Part shown: piece after piece, positions 9,388 through 19,287 of the stretch
Position numbering within the stretch: position 1 is the stretch's first letter
How the letters are laid out: each line of letters begins with the position of its first letter
Made by a program: the position numbers and the translations under genes
The notes under the pieces: model-generated
The model's database searches: none
Told to the model about the DNA's origin: nothing
What the model saw: the letters and a program-made list of their open reading frames with translations, nothing else
Origin: Devosia chinhatensis
GTDB lineage: Bacteria; Pseudomonadota; Alphaproteobacteria; Rhizobiales; Devosiaceae
Length of the DNA: 64,000 nt
Assembly: GCF_000969445.1 (NCBI RefSeq)
Contig: NZ_JZEY01000054.1
Span: 744,001 to 808,000, forward strand
Reading direction: 5' to 3'

Positions 9388-10194
9388 TCACGGATTCTTC
9401 TGCGGCACGTCCTTGAGCTGCTCGATGAGATAGGCGTGGGTGGCAGGATTGGCGACGATCATCGCGCCGGTGGCCTCATAATATTCGGGGCCGCGCCCCC
9501 ACCAATCCGTTACGACGCCGCCGGCCTCGAGAACCATCAGGATGCCTGCTGCGGTGTCACCGAAGCCGGTTTCCTCGAAATAACCGGTCAGCCGGCCACA
9601 GGCCACATAGGCGCAGGAATTGGCGGCGCTGCCGACGATCCGCACCCCGCCGATGGGAGCGCGGATGGCGTCGAGCCGGGCATAGGCGCCGGGGTGCAGC
9701 GACAGGTTGGGCGTCGGCAGGCCGGTGCCCACCGCCATGAGCGCGACGTCCTGGCTCTGGCTCACCTGCAGCCGCTCGCCGTTGAGAAAGGCGCCGCCGC
9801 CCTGGATGGCGGTGAACATTTCGTCGCTGACCGGATTGTAGATCAGTCCGCACAATGTCTGGCGTCCATGGCGCAGCGAAATGGTGATCGTATAGTGCTG
9901 GCCATTGAGAAAATTGGTTGTTCCATCAATGGGATCGACCAAGAACCTATAGTCCTGGTTCTCGCCTTCGGTTGGGGGAAATTCCTCCCCGGTGAGGCTC
10001 CAGCCGGGATAGCGGGACAAGAGGTGATTTCGGATCAGCGTCTCGGAGTCCCGGTCGGCGTCGGAGACGAAATCGCCCGGGCCCTTGATGCCGATTTCGA
10101 GGTCACGGAAGCGTTTGAAATGCTCAAGCGTCAGCGCGCCGGCCTGGCGGGCGGCGTCAATCATGTCGTTCAGGATCTTGTCGATTTCGGTCAT
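9388..10194 (-). CDS. Inositol monophosphatase family phosphatase
   Basis: A 268-aa enzyme with the FIG/IMPase metal-site motifs in order: GEE at residues 69-71, DPIDGTTNF at 87-95 (Asp87 and Asp90 bind Mg2+), and GDTAAG with EAGG in the C-terminal half. The family removes phosphate from inositol-1-phosphate, histidinol phosphate, sugar phosphates or PAP. I chose the ATG at 10194 because it overlaps the upstream stop as ATGA; a longer in-frame extension to 10311 lies inside the neighbouring gene. It is the last gene of the ABC/phosphodiesterase operon. That context points to dephosphorylation of the product released by the phosphodiesterase, but the exact substrate is unknown. Confidence 0.88.
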   Translation of the reverse strand: MTEIDKILNDMIDAARQAGALTLEHFKRFRDLEIGIKGPGDFVSDADRDSETLIRNHLLSRYPGWSLTGEEFPPTEGENQDYRFLVDPIDGTTNFLNGQHYTITISLRHGRQTLCGLIYNPVSDEMFTAIQGGGAFLNGERLQVSQSQDVALMAVGTGLPTPNLSLHPGAYARLDAIRAPIGGVRIVGSAANSCAYVACGRLTGYFEETGFGDTAAGILMVLEAGGVVTDWWGRGPEYYEATGAMIVANPATHAYLIEQLKDVPQKNP

Positions 10195-11033
10195 GTGTCG
10201 AGGGCCGCTGCCAGCCCCTCCGGGTCGTCGGTGGTAATCTGGTCCACCCGGAGCGCGAGGAGCCGGGTGACCTGGGAAATTGTCGTGGAATTGACGTGGT
10301 TTATAGTCCACGCATCCACCTTGCGCCCTGCCGCGTGGACGGCGGCGATCATGTCGAAACCGGCATTGTCGGCGGCCAGCACGATCTCGTGGTGGAGATA
10401 GATGAAAGCGGCGTCAGGCGCGGTGCGAAGGGCGTTCTGAATGAAGGTCTCATGATCGCCCGTGGCCCTGAGCTGTTCGAGCGAGGCGCCGTAGCACGGA
10501 TCGTAGCCGTTCATTAGCCCGGGCGTGGAATTCGTTAGCAGACTGATAGCGTCGAACGCCCCACCAGATACGATAATGTTACGTTTGAACGCAGAAACGG
10601 CCAAAGCGAAGTTTTCGACCGTCAGGTCATCGAGCGCGGCAAGGTCTTCCTTGAAGTCGAGTTGCAGAAGCGCGTCCGGATGCGGCGGATTTTGCCCCAG
10701 CAGATCGCAAAGGTCTTCGAGAAGGAGAACGCGGTCGGGCAGGGGCGATCCGTCGGCTGCGCGCAGGTAAAGCTGGCGCAGGGACGCTGCACCCGTCTCT
10801 CGCACCAGGCCGGTCCCGGTGGTCTCCCGGTCGAGCGTCTTGTCATGCAGCACGGCGCAGCCGTGATCGGCGTGGATGACGAGATCGACCTCGACGCTGG
10901 CACCCAGCCGCATCGCTTCAAGAATGCGGGCGCCGGTGAAGGCGGGGTCTGACGCCTTCCGGCGGCCCCGGTGCCATTTGAGCCAGGTCCGGTGCCCATC
11001 CCGTTCGATATAGAGCGGATCGGTCATGCTCAC
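10191..11033 (-). CDS. Glycerophosphodiester phosphodiesterase family protein
   Basis: A 280-aa GDPD-fold protein without a signal peptide, hence cytoplasmic. The family's HRG catalytic start (WHRGRR near residue 20), the acidic pair in VEVDL (about 48-52) and LHDKTLDRETTG (about 62-73) are all present. The usual PENT after HRG is replaced by SDPAF. GDPDs cleave glycerophosphodiesters to glycerol-3-phosphate and an alcohol. The start may be GTG at 11033, which overlaps the ATPase stop as GTGA, or ATG two codons later. It sits between an ABC importer and an IMPase-like phosphatase, suggesting that the imported compound is an organophosphodiester. Glycerophosphoinositol would fit both enzymes, but this is inference. 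Confidence 0.87.
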   Translation of the reverse strand: MSMTDPLYIERDGHRTWLKWHRGRRKASDPAFTGARILEAMRLGASVEVDLVIHADHGCAVLHDKTLDRETTGTGLVRETGAASLRQLYLRAADGSPLPDRVLLLEDLCDLLGQNPPHPDALLQLDFKEDLAALDDLTVENFALAVSAFKRNIIVSGGAFDAISLLTNSTPGLMNGYDPCYGASLEQLRATGDHETFIQNALRTAPDAAFIYLHHEIVLAADNAGFDMIAAVHAAGRKVDAWTINHVNSTTISQVTRLLALRVDQITTDDPEGLAAALDT

Positions 11034-12067
11034 CCCTGATAGACAAGCGTGCCGTCGCGATAGCCGGCGACGGCCTTGGGCTTGAGATTGGCACCCTGGC
11101 CGGGCTTGAAGAGATCGGGATGGGCGACCATGGCCTTGACGCGCAGACCATCGGGGAGGTCGAGATCGACCAGGCCATGGGTGCCGAAATCGGTCACCCG
11201 GTGAACCTTGGCCTGACCGGGCTCGGCGGCCTCGAGATCGAGGGCCTCCGGGCGCACCGCCATGATGGCGGGACCTTCGAGGATCGGCATCGGCACCGAG
11301 AAGGTGCCATGGTGGAAAACGCCGTCACTGACCTGACCGTCCATGAGGTTCATGGTGCCGATGAAGCCGGCGACGAACGGCGTCTGCGGCTTGCGATAGA
11401 CGACGTCGGGCCGGTCGATCTGCTCGGTGCGGCCATCGCGCATGACAACGATGCGGTCGGCCATGGACAAGGCCTCGTCCTGACCATGGGTGACGAAGAG
11501 CGTGGTGATCTTGAGGCGCTGCTGGATGTCGCGCACTTCCTCGCGCAGGCGTTCGCGCAGGTGCTGGTCGAGACTGGCGAACGGTTCGTCGAGAAGCAGG
11601 ATCTTCGGCTCGAGCACCAGCGAACGCGCAAGCGCCACGCGCTGCTGCTGCCCGCCTGAGAGCTGGCTGACATGGCGATTGCCATAGCCGCCCAGACCGA
11701 CCAGTTCGAGCACGGCCTCGACCTTGCGCTTGATCTCGTCGGCCGGAATGCGGCGGAGCTTGAGGCCAAAGGCAAGGTTCTTGAAGACGTTCATGTGGGT
11801 CCAGAGCGCGTGGCTCTGAAACACCATACCTGTCGGCCGCTTTTCGGGCGGCAGCTGGGTGATGTCCTCGCCATCGATGGTGATCATGCCCGAGCTGGGA
11901 CGCTCGAAACCGCCGACCATGCGCAACAGGGTGGATTTGCCGGAGCCGGACGGACCGAGCAGGCAGACCAGCTCACCGTCGGCGACGTCGAGCGAGAACG
12001 TGTCGACAGCACGGACATTGCCGTTTGGAAAAACCTTGGTGACGTCTTTAATATTCAGAACGGACAT
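11030..12067 (-). CDS. ABC transporter ATP-binding subunit (Fut/Pot/YnjD-like, with TOBE domain)
   Basis: A 345-aa nucleotide-binding subunit. Walker A is GPSGSGKST near residue 37, the signature is LSGGQQQRVALAR near 135, Walker B is ILLLDEPFASLD, and the H-loop His lies in FVTHGQDEAL. After about residue 240 comes a regulatory TOBE-like region ending AVAGYRDGTLVYQG. CAGGAAC lies just before the ATG at 12067, supporting this start rather than the longer open frame. It energises uptake through the two permeases encoded upstream. A 199-bp gap holding a REP-like repeat separates it from the permease gene, while it is tightly coupled (GTGA) to the phosphodiesterase. Confidence 0.93.
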   Translation of the reverse strand: MSVLNIKDVTKVFPNGNVRAVDTFSLDVADGELVCLLGPSGSGKSTLLRMVGGFERPSSGMITIDGEDITQLPPEKRPTGMVFQSHALWTHMNVFKNLAFGLKLRRIPADEIKRKVEAVLELVGLGGYGNRHVSQLSGGQQQRVALARSLVLEPKILLLDEPFASLDQHLRERLREEVRDIQQRLKITTLFVTHGQDEALSMADRIVVMRDGRTEQIDRPDVVYRKPQTPFVAGFIGTMNLMDGQVSDGVFHHGTFSVPMPILEGPAIMAVRPEALDLEAAEPGQAKVHRVTDFGTHGLVDLDLPDGLRVKAMVAHPDLFKPGQGANLKPKAVAGYRDGTLVYQG

Positions 12068-12085
12068 TTTTAGTTCCTGATGCCT

Positions 12086-12140
12086 CCTCTTGCCTTTCCC
12101 CTGGGGGAGAGGTCGGCGCAACGCGCCGGGTGAGGGGGCC
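12086..12140. repeat. REP-like palindromic intergenic element
   Basis: In the gap between the permease and ATPase genes lie two adjoining dyads: a CCTTTCCCC/GGGGGAGAGG inverted pair and GGCGC-AAC-GCGCC, flanked by GGGTGAGGGGGCC. This CCTC...CCCAGGGG-type composition is typical of short dispersed palindromic repeats in rhizobial-type genomes. I see only this copy in the window. It lies between co-transcribed genes, where REP elements often slow mRNA decay. Confidence 0.6.
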
Positions 12141-12266
12141 TTGTCGATATTGGAGTGCAATGTGGGACAGAGGTGAGGCGCAAGGCTCCCGCGTCCGGCC
12201 TGCTGCGCAATCCGATCTCTTCCCCAAAGGCAGAGGTGGTGCGGAAACCGATAAGCTGTTGTCCCA

Positions 12267-13121
12267 TCATGCGCCGAACCCCCGGGCGAAGGCTCCGCCG
12301 CCGATGACACGACGTGCAAAGAGCAGGGCGATGAAGCTGGGGACCCAAAGCATGACCGAAAGGACGGCGCCGAACTGGATGACCATCTGATTGTTGATGA
12401 AGGAAATCATCAGTACCGGCATGGTGCGGATGCCAGGGGCCCCGATCAGCCAGGCGCCTTCGGTTTCGTAGAAGGTGCCGACAAAGCTCAGCAAAACCGC
12501 TGCCGCAATGGTCGGTCCGGCCTGGGGCAGGGTGACGGACCAGAAGACGCGGAAGGGACCGGCGCCGACATCGCGGGCGGCTTCTTCCATGCGGCGGTCC
12601 ACGGACTGGAACGCGGCCACCGGTATCCAGATCATGAAAAGCAGCGTGCCCACCAGCTGGATCAGCACGACGCCCCAGAAGGTGCCGATGAGATTGAGCT
12701 GGAGGAAGATCGCGGCGATGGCGATGAGAAGGCCGAACTTGGGAAAGGCATGGCCGGCCAAAAAAGAGAAGAAGAGGATCGTGCGTCCGGGGAAGTCCAT
12801 GCGGGCAAAGGCATAGGCTGCCGGAAGGCAGATGGCGGCCGAAAGCAGGGTGACCACCGTGGACAATTGCAGGCTGAGCGTCAGCGCCGACCAGACATCG
12901 GCCCGGCTGAGAGTCTGGTTCCAGAAGCGCAGGCCGAATTGCTGCGGAATGACATTGGGATAGCGCCATACCTCGGTAAAGGCCCAGGTGGCGACCACGA
13001 CCAGCGGAAAGATGATCGCAGCCGAGAGCAGGGCGGCAAACAGGATGCCGGTCCAGTCGGTGGGGGCGCGTCCGGCGTCGATCTTTTGTGGACCAAAAAT
13101 GGCGGGGATGAAGCGTTGCAT
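12267..13121 (-). CDS. ABC transporter permease (second membrane subunit)
   Basis: A 284-aa permease with six predicted spans. The EAA-type cytoplasmic loop reads EEAARDVGAGPFRVFWSVTL and ends in a proline-glycine (LPQAGP), around residues 170-195. It pairs with the permease encoded upstream and the ATPase downstream in a YnjBCD/FutB-like importer. I used the ATG at 13121; the open frame extends further but runs into the upstream permease. The start is 1 bp from the upstream permease stop at 13123, so the two are translationally linked. Family membership is clear; the substrate is not visible from the membrane subunit. Confidence 0.92.
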   Translation of the reverse strand: MQRFIPAIFGPQKIDAGRAPTDWTGILFAALLSAAIIFPLVVVATWAFTEVWRYPNVIPQQFGLRFWNQTLSRADVWSALTLSLQLSTVVTLLSAAICLPAAYAFARMDFPGRTILFFSFLAGHAFPKFGLLIAIAAIFLQLNLIGTFWGVVLIQLVGTLLFMIWIPVAAFQSVDRRMEEAARDVGAGPFRVFWSVTLPQAGPTIAAAVLLSFVGTFYETEGAWLIGAPGIRTMPVLMISFINNQMVIQFGAVLSVMLWVPSFIALLFARRVIGGGAFARGFGA

Positions 13122-13122
13122 G

Positions 13123-14007
13123 TCACTTCCCCTGATTGCGTGCGACCGAGCGCACATAGAACAGCCCGAAGGCAATGCAGAAACCGAAGGTGATGACCGC
13201 CTGCGTGATGGCGTTGAGCGGATCGTTCACCTCGCGGAAGGTGCGGTTCATGAACGGGCCCATCATTTCCGGTGAGGCCGGTCCCAGCAGATAGGGCAGG
13301 GTGAAGGACGAGAAGATGCCCAGCACCGCAAAGGAGATGGCGACCAGAACCGAATTGGAGATGCGCGGCAGGATGATGTACCAGAACACCTGGAAGCGCC
13401 TGGCGCCGACATCGCGGGCCGCCTCGATCGCCTGGTTGGAAACACTGCCAAGACCGGCGAGCAGGATGAGAACGGTCAGCGGAATATTGTCCCAGACCAG
13501 ACCGATAACCGGTCCCCAGGGCGTGAGATAGGGCGTGCGGATCTTGGGCAGGCCCACCGAATTGAGCAGGATGTCGACCATGCCGTTGGGCCCCAGCACG
13601 CGGATGAACGCGTAGGCCAGAATGATGGAGGGCACGAACATCGGAAAGATCGCCAGCGCCTGCACATAGGCGGGTAATCGCCCGGGCGAGAAACGCAGAT
13701 AGATGGCGATCGGCAGGCAGATCAGCAGCAGGAGCAGGGCGCACATGCCCGTGGTCCACAGCGTCACCATCAGATTGTTGATGCTGTACTGATCGGAAAA
13801 GAAGAACACATAGCTCGACAGGTTGAAGCCGTAATCGCCATCGACATCGGGGCGCCACACGGTGCGCCAGAAGGCGTTGAAGATCGGCCAGATGATCAAC
13901 CAGGCCATGAGCAGGACAGGCACGGCGACGAGCAGGAGGCCGGTGGGCCTCCTGCTGTCGGACTTTTCGATCAGGGGACGTGCCGCCCCTTCCGCCGCGT
14001 CGGTCAC
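13123..14007 (-). CDS. ABC transporter permease (first membrane subunit)
   Basis: A 294-aa membrane protein with six predicted spans and the EAA loop EAARDVGARRFQVFWYIILPRI near residues 190-211. The GTG start at 14007 overlaps the binding-protein stop in a GTGA arrangement, so the two are translationally coupled. The long periplasmic segment between the first two helices (around 45-75, DVDGDYGFNLSSYVFFF) is typical of the first permease in spermidine/iron/phosphonate-type importers. It forms a heterodimer with the following permease. Confidence 0.92.
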   Translation of the reverse strand: MTDAAEGAARPLIEKSDSRRPTGLLLVAVPVLLMAWLIIWPIFNAFWRTVWRPDVDGDYGFNLSSYVFFFSDQYSINNLMVTLWTTGMCALLLLLICLPIAIYLRFSPGRLPAYVQALAIFPMFVPSIILAYAFIRVLGPNGMVDILLNSVGLPKIRTPYLTPWGPVIGLVWDNIPLTVLILLAGLGSVSNQAIEAARDVGARRFQVFWYIILPRISNSVLVAISFAVLGIFSSFTLPYLLGPASPEMMGPFMNRTFREVNDPLNAITQAVITFGFCIAFGLFYVRSVARNQGK

Positions 14008-15155
14008 GAGTTGCGGTCGACGTTCGGAGCGACGTTACGGTACCAGCCATCGTTGATGGCCGCTTCCCACTGGCCACCGGGGAAGGTGGGGATGGTCTGC
14101 GGGATGATGTCGGCAAAGCGCTCGCGCAGCTCCGCCGAAACATATTCCCAGCTGACACCGGGGAAGCCGCCCAGTTCGGTGAGGATGGCGCTCTGGATTT
14201 CTTCCGAGAGAATGAAATCGGCCAGGAGCAGGGAGGCGTCCCGGTTGGTGCCGGTTTCGAGCACGACGGAGCGGGTGAAGCCACCCACCAGCGCCAGGTC
14301 CTGCAGCTGGACGAGGCCGGTCGTATCGGGCAGCACGCCCTGGTCGATGGCCTGCAGAATCTGGTCGGACCAGACCGGGGTCATGGTGACGACGCCCTGC
14401 GCCAGCAGCTGGATCGACTGGGTATTGCCCGACGAATAGGCGCCGTTGTCGTAGAGCGAGGGAGCGATGTCGCTGAGCAGTTCCCAGGCCTTGCCCAGAG
14501 CTTCGTCGCCGAATTCCTGGGTGTAATTGTCCACGGTGAACATGGACGGGTCCAGCCCATTGGCCTGATGAATGGCACGGCGCACGAAATTGCCGCCCGA
14601 GCCGCCCTTGTCGGGACGATTATAGACGAACTGGCCGGGATTGGCCTTGATCCAGGCGACGAGCTCGTCCCAGGTCTTGGGTGCATCGGCGGGATCGAGC
14701 TTGGTGGTATCGTAGGCCAGCAGGACCTGGCTGCCGCGATAGGGCAGGGAATAATCGGACTGGATGGCGGCGGGATTGACCTTGGAATAATTGGAAAGCC
14801 CGGCTTCCTTCATATTCACGAAAATGCCGGCATCGATAGCGCCGGCGGGCAGGAGCGGGTCGGCAGCCTCGAAGAAATCGGCCTGCGGATCGGTATTGGT
14901 CTGCTGGGCTGCCATGGCGCGTTCGCTGATGGCGATGATGCCGGCGCCGTCGCCCGCATCGACCAGGTTCAGCGTGACGCCGGGATGAGCGGCTTCGAAG
15001 GCGGGTTTGACCGTATTGGTCCAGAAGTCGAGAATATTGCTGTCCGAGCTGGTGTACCAGTCGATGACGCCTTCGGCGGCATAGGACATGCGGGGCAGGA
15101 TGGCCATGCCGGCAGTGGCGGCGGCAGCGGACATCATGAAGGTGCGGCGTTTCAT
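14004..15155 (-). CDS. ABC transporter periplasmic binding protein, family 1 (YnjB-like)
   Basis: A 383-aa secreted protein. The N-terminus MKRRTFMMSAAAATAG has a twin-arginine pattern (RRTFM) before a hydrophobic core, cleaved near SYAA at about residue 27, so Tat export is likely. The mature part has the family-1 fold (IDWYTSSDSNILDFW, YRGSQVLLAYD, TWDELVAWIKANPG), closest in style to YnjB. I chose the ATG at 15155 because GGGAGA precedes it by 8 nt; an ATG five codons upstream lies before that site. It is the first gene of the ABC-GDPD-IMPase operon, behind two LacI-type operators. The ligand is unknown; the downstream enzymes suggest a phosphodiester. Confidence 0.9.
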   Translation of the reverse strand: MKRRTFMMSAAAATAGMAILPRMSYAAEGVIDWYTSSDSNILDFWTNTVKPAFEAAHPGVTLNLVDAGDGAGIIAISERAMAAQQTNTDPQADFFEAADPLLPAGAIDAGIFVNMKEAGLSNYSKVNPAAIQSDYSLPYRGSQVLLAYDTTKLDPADAPKTWDELVAWIKANPGQFVYNRPDKGGSGGNFVRRAIHQANGLDPSMFTVDNYTQEFGDEALGKAWELLSDIAPSLYDNGAYSSGNTQSIQLLAQGVVTMTPVWSDQILQAIDQGVLPDTTGLVQLQDLALVGGFTRSVVLETGTNRDASLLLADFILSEEIQSAILTELGGFPGVSWEYVSAELRERFADIIPQTIPTFPGGQWEAAINDGWYRNVAPNVDRNS

Positions 15156-15377
15156 TTCAAAGTCTCCCATTACGTGACCCGGCGAGCCACGGCGCTTTCC
15201 AGCCGATTGCGGAGGCAGCGTACGGTCTTGGCGACCGAATGGCGAAACCGGATCGGCACCGGTTCGCCCGCCTCATGGGCCTCCTCCCTGCTTCAGCGTG
15301 ACGCGGAAGGGTCCCAATCTGCGCTGGGTGGCCATCCGCGATACGTCATCGCTTCGACAAGACAACACCCATTCTCG

Positions 15378-15395
15378 AATGCACACAAGTGCAAT
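15378..15395. promoter_or_regulatory. LacI-type operator candidate 1
   Basis: The dyad TGCAC-ACAA-GTGCA at 15380-15393, flanked by A/T on both sides, matches the second site at 15457-15474 in 12 of 18 positions when read on the - strand. It sits about 220 bp upstream of the binding-protein start. Confidence 0.5.
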
Positions 15396-15456
15396 ATTCA
15401 AGAATTTCGACTGGCTTCTTAAGCGCGGCGGATAACGCTTTTATGACAGGCAGGGC

Positions 15457-15474
15457 TTTGCGCACGTGTGCAAA
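15457..15474. promoter_or_regulatory. LacI-type operator candidate 2
   Basis: A near-perfect 20-bp palindrome (15456-15475; CTTTGCGCACGTGTGCAAAG) with central CACGTG and only one mismatched pair position per arm. LacI-family sites are typically 16-20 bp palindromes with a central CG, as here. It lies 12 bp past the LacI-type stop codon. Confidence 0.6.
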
Positions 15475-15486
15475 GATTTGAGCAGA

Positions 15487-16503
15487 TCAGGCCGGGCCAG
15501 GCCTGACGGACTGGCGCCAGCGCGGAATGGGCTCGAAAAGAATCCGCCCTGAACCCGCGGAATCGGGGGCTTGCAACAGCTCGAGCACCTGGTCGGCCAT
15601 GGCCTTGAGCGGCTGGGCAAAAGTGGTCAAACGATAGGATTGCCAATCGGCCTGTTCTATATCGTCGAAACCGACGACGCAGAGATCATCTGGAATGCGC
15701 AGGCCGAATTCGTGCACGGCGGCATCCATGAAGCCGAGCGCCAGAAGATCGGTGACGCAGAAAACGCCATCGGGCGAGTTGGAGCGGCCGAAGGCGCGCC
15801 GGCCGGCCTCGAGGCCCGAGGGATAGCCGGTGGGGCCGGTTTCGAACACCGCCACCTCGAGCCCCTCGGCGCCGGCGGCTTCGATGAACACACGCTTGCG
15901 CTCCACAAGGCTGGCCGTATTGGCGGTGGAGGTCACGAGGCCCAGCCGCCGGCAGCCCGCCCGGCGCAGCAGGTAAAAGGCCTCGCGCCCGGCCATGGCA
16001 TTGTCCACGCCCAGATTGTGGCTACCTACGAGCTTGTCGTCGCGATTGATGAGAACGACCTGCTGGCCATTGGCGAGGCAGGTTTCGATCAGCGAGGCGG
16101 GCGGGGTGCCGGAGAGCACCACGGTGGCATCGGCGCGATAATTGAGCGTTTGCCTGAGGGCCTTGGACACGCTTTCCGTATCGGCCTTGGTGTTGATCAC
16201 CATGGTGATCTTGCCCGAGGCCTGCAGCTCGCGGGTGAGCACGTCGACCATGCCGGCGCGGATCGGGGTGGTCATGTCGGCGACCACCAGGCACACGATG
16301 TTGCTGCGTTCGCGCAGGCCACGGGCCAGGTGGTTGACGTGATAGCCCAGGGCGCCGGCCGCCTCGAGCACGCGCCGGCGGGTCTCCTCGGACACGCTCG
16401 CGCCATCGGTGAAGGTGCGCGACACGGCCGAGCGCGACACCCCGGCCTTTTCCGCGACCATGCGGGCGCTGACGAAGGAGCGCGGTTTAATGTCTGACGT
16501 CAT
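15487..16503 (-). CDS. LacI-family transcriptional regulator
   Basis: A 338-aa repressor-type protein. The helix-turn-helix (MVAEKAGVSRSAVSRTF, about residues 15-31) and hinge helix (NHLARGLRERS, about 57-67) are standard. A periplasmic-binding-protein-like effector domain follows, including GVFCVTDLLALGFMDA and the C-terminal VVGFDDIEQADWQSYRLTTFAQP. It presumably controls the ABC/GDPD/IMPase operon immediately downstream on the same strand through the two palindromes in between; autoregulation is not evident. No clear ribosome site precedes the ATG at 16503, so the start is moderately certain. Confidence 0.92.
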   Translation of the reverse strand: MTSDIKPRSFVSARMVAEKAGVSRSAVSRTFTDGASVSEETRRRVLEAAGALGYHVNHLARGLRERSNIVCLVVADMTTPIRAGMVDVLTRELQASGKITMVINTKADTESVSKALRQTLNYRADATVVLSGTPPASLIETCLANGQQVVLINRDDKLVGSHNLGVDNAMAGREAFYLLRRAGCRRLGLVTSTANTASLVERKRVFIEAAGAEGLEVAVFETGPTGYPSGLEAGRRAFGRSNSPDGVFCVTDLLALGFMDAAVHEFGLRIPDDLCVVGFDDIEQADWQSYRLTTFAQPLKAMADQVLELLQAPDSAGSGRILFEPIPRWRQSVRPGPA

Positions 16504-16568
16504 CGGAAGGGTCCCGAAAGTGCGGCGCGCAATGGTGGCACGGCCTTGCGGGCCGGTCCAGACAAGCC

Positions 16569-16931
16569 TCAGGCGTCTGGAGCCGGGGCGGGCGTGATCC
16601 GCTTGGGAACCCCGTCATTGCCCTCGACGCGGTCGCGGAAGAGGCTGGCGCGGGCCAGCAGCATCAGCGTCACGGGCGTGGTGATGGTGATGAAGAGGAA
16701 GATGACCATTTCATGCACCACGAGGCGTTCGCGGGTGATGGTGAAATAGAGCACCGAGGCCAGAAGGATCAGCCCGCCGCCCATGCTGGTGCCCATGGTG
16801 GGGGCATGGATGCGCAGATAGAAGGTCTTGAGGCGAACGAGGCCGAAACAGCCGGCCATGGTCAGCAGCGCCCCGCCGACCAGGCAGATCGAGACAATGA
16901 TGGACAGCCACAGCGGCAGGTCGTTGATCAT
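16569..16931 (-). CDS. mrpG: Mrp/Pha Na+/H+ antiporter subunit G
   Basis: A 120-aa membrane protein with three hydrophobic spans and the MnhG/MrpG core: GCFGLVRLKTFYLRIHAPTMGTS at about residues 27-49 and ITTPVTLMLLARAS in the third span. It is the last subunit of the operon, overlapping mrpF by 4 bp. MrpG is needed for assembly of the multi-subunit cation/proton antiporter in the inner membrane. A Pro-rich tail (about 108-120) is unconserved. Confidence 0.93.
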   Translation of the reverse strand: MINDLPLWLSIIVSICLVGGALLTMAGCFGLVRLKTFYLRIHAPTMGTSMGGGLILLASVLYFTITRERLVVHEMVIFLFITITTPVTLMLLARASLFRDRVEGNDGVPKRITPAPAPDA

Positions 16932-17209
16932 TCAATCACCTCGCCGCGCATGAGGAACTTGGCCAGGGCCACCGTGCCCACGAAACCCAGAAGCCCGATC
17001 AGCATCGCAAGCTCGAAATAGACCTGCGAATTGGTGCGGATGCCAAGGGTGACCAAGAGGAGCAGCGCCACGACGTAGAGTGCGTCCAGCGCCAGGATGC
17101 GGTCCTGTGCGCGCGGGCCGATCACCATGCGATAGAGCGTTGCGAGCATGGCGATGCCCAGCAGGAGCTGGGACGCCAGAAGGCTCCATTCGAGAATGGC
17201 CGTACTCAT
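16928..17209 (-). CDS. mrpF: Mrp/Pha Na+/H+ antiporter subunit F
   Basis: A 93-aa protein with three membrane spans and the MrpF signature YRMVIGPRAQDRILALD at residues 26-42, then GIRTNSQVYFELAMLIGLLGFVGTVALAKF. The ATG at 17209 was chosen because it overlaps the mrpE stop by 4 bp; an 18-codon upstream extension lies inside mrpE. It belongs to the membrane-embedded accessory core of the antiporter. Confidence 0.94.
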   Translation of the reverse strand: MSTAILEWSLLASQLLLGIAMLATLYRMVIGPRAQDRILALDALYVVALLLLVTLGIRTNSQVYFELAMLIGLLGFVGTVALAKFLMRGEVIE

Positions 17210-17687
17210 TGGAAAATCTCCATCAGCAGGGACTCGTAGCGGGTCTTGATGGTCTTCACCCATTCATCGGCGTCCACGAGGTCGAAGACGTGGATCAGAA
17301 CGGTGCTGCGTTCGCGGTCATATTCGAGCCAGGCGCTGCCCGGCGTGGCGGTGATGAGGCAGGCCAGCACTGCCAGCCCGAACGTATTGGTCAATTCGAG
17401 CCTCATCTCGAGGAAGTCCGATGTCGGCTTGGGCCGCGGATTGAAGAGAATGAGCATGACGGCGATGTTGGACCGGACGATGTCGACGCCGGCGACGGCA
17501 AGCAATTGCAGGATCTTGAGCGGTCGCTTTACCGAAACCGGCTCGGGCAGGATGAGATTGGCCCCCAGCGAGGCGAGGATGGCGATGAGCCCGCCCAGCA
17601 GGATATGACCCAGCCCTGCCGATTGCTGCAGGATCAGCCAGAAGATCAGCAGGAACGCGGCGAGGATCGGATGGGGCAGCAGCCGTC

Positions 17688-17691
<4 letters not shown>
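17206..17691 (-). CDS. mrpE: Mrp/Pha Na+/H+ antiporter subunit E
   Basis: A 161-aa protein with two N-terminal membrane spans and a cytoplasmic C-terminal domain. Family features are the VDIVRSNIAVMLILFNPRP segment around residues 69-87, LTNTFGLAVLACLITATPGS around 100-119, and the IHVFDLVDADEW stretch. The ATG at 17691 overlaps the mrpD stop by 4 bp. MrpE is an assembly and function subunit of the antiporter. Confidence 0.93.
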
Positions 17692-19286
<1,595 letters not shown>

Positions 19287-19287
19287 C

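Larger units (their letters stand above)
15156..15486. other. 331-bp intergenic regulatory region between lacI-type gene and binding-protein gene
   Basis: No coding frame with a plausible start is visible here. The region holds two related 18-bp palindromes (15378-15395 and 15457-15474) and must carry the promoter of the downstream ABC operon on the - strand. No strong U-tract terminator for the LacI-type gene is evident. The 200 bp nearest the binding-protein gene show no other clear signal, so a long 5' leader is possible. Confidence 0.7.
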
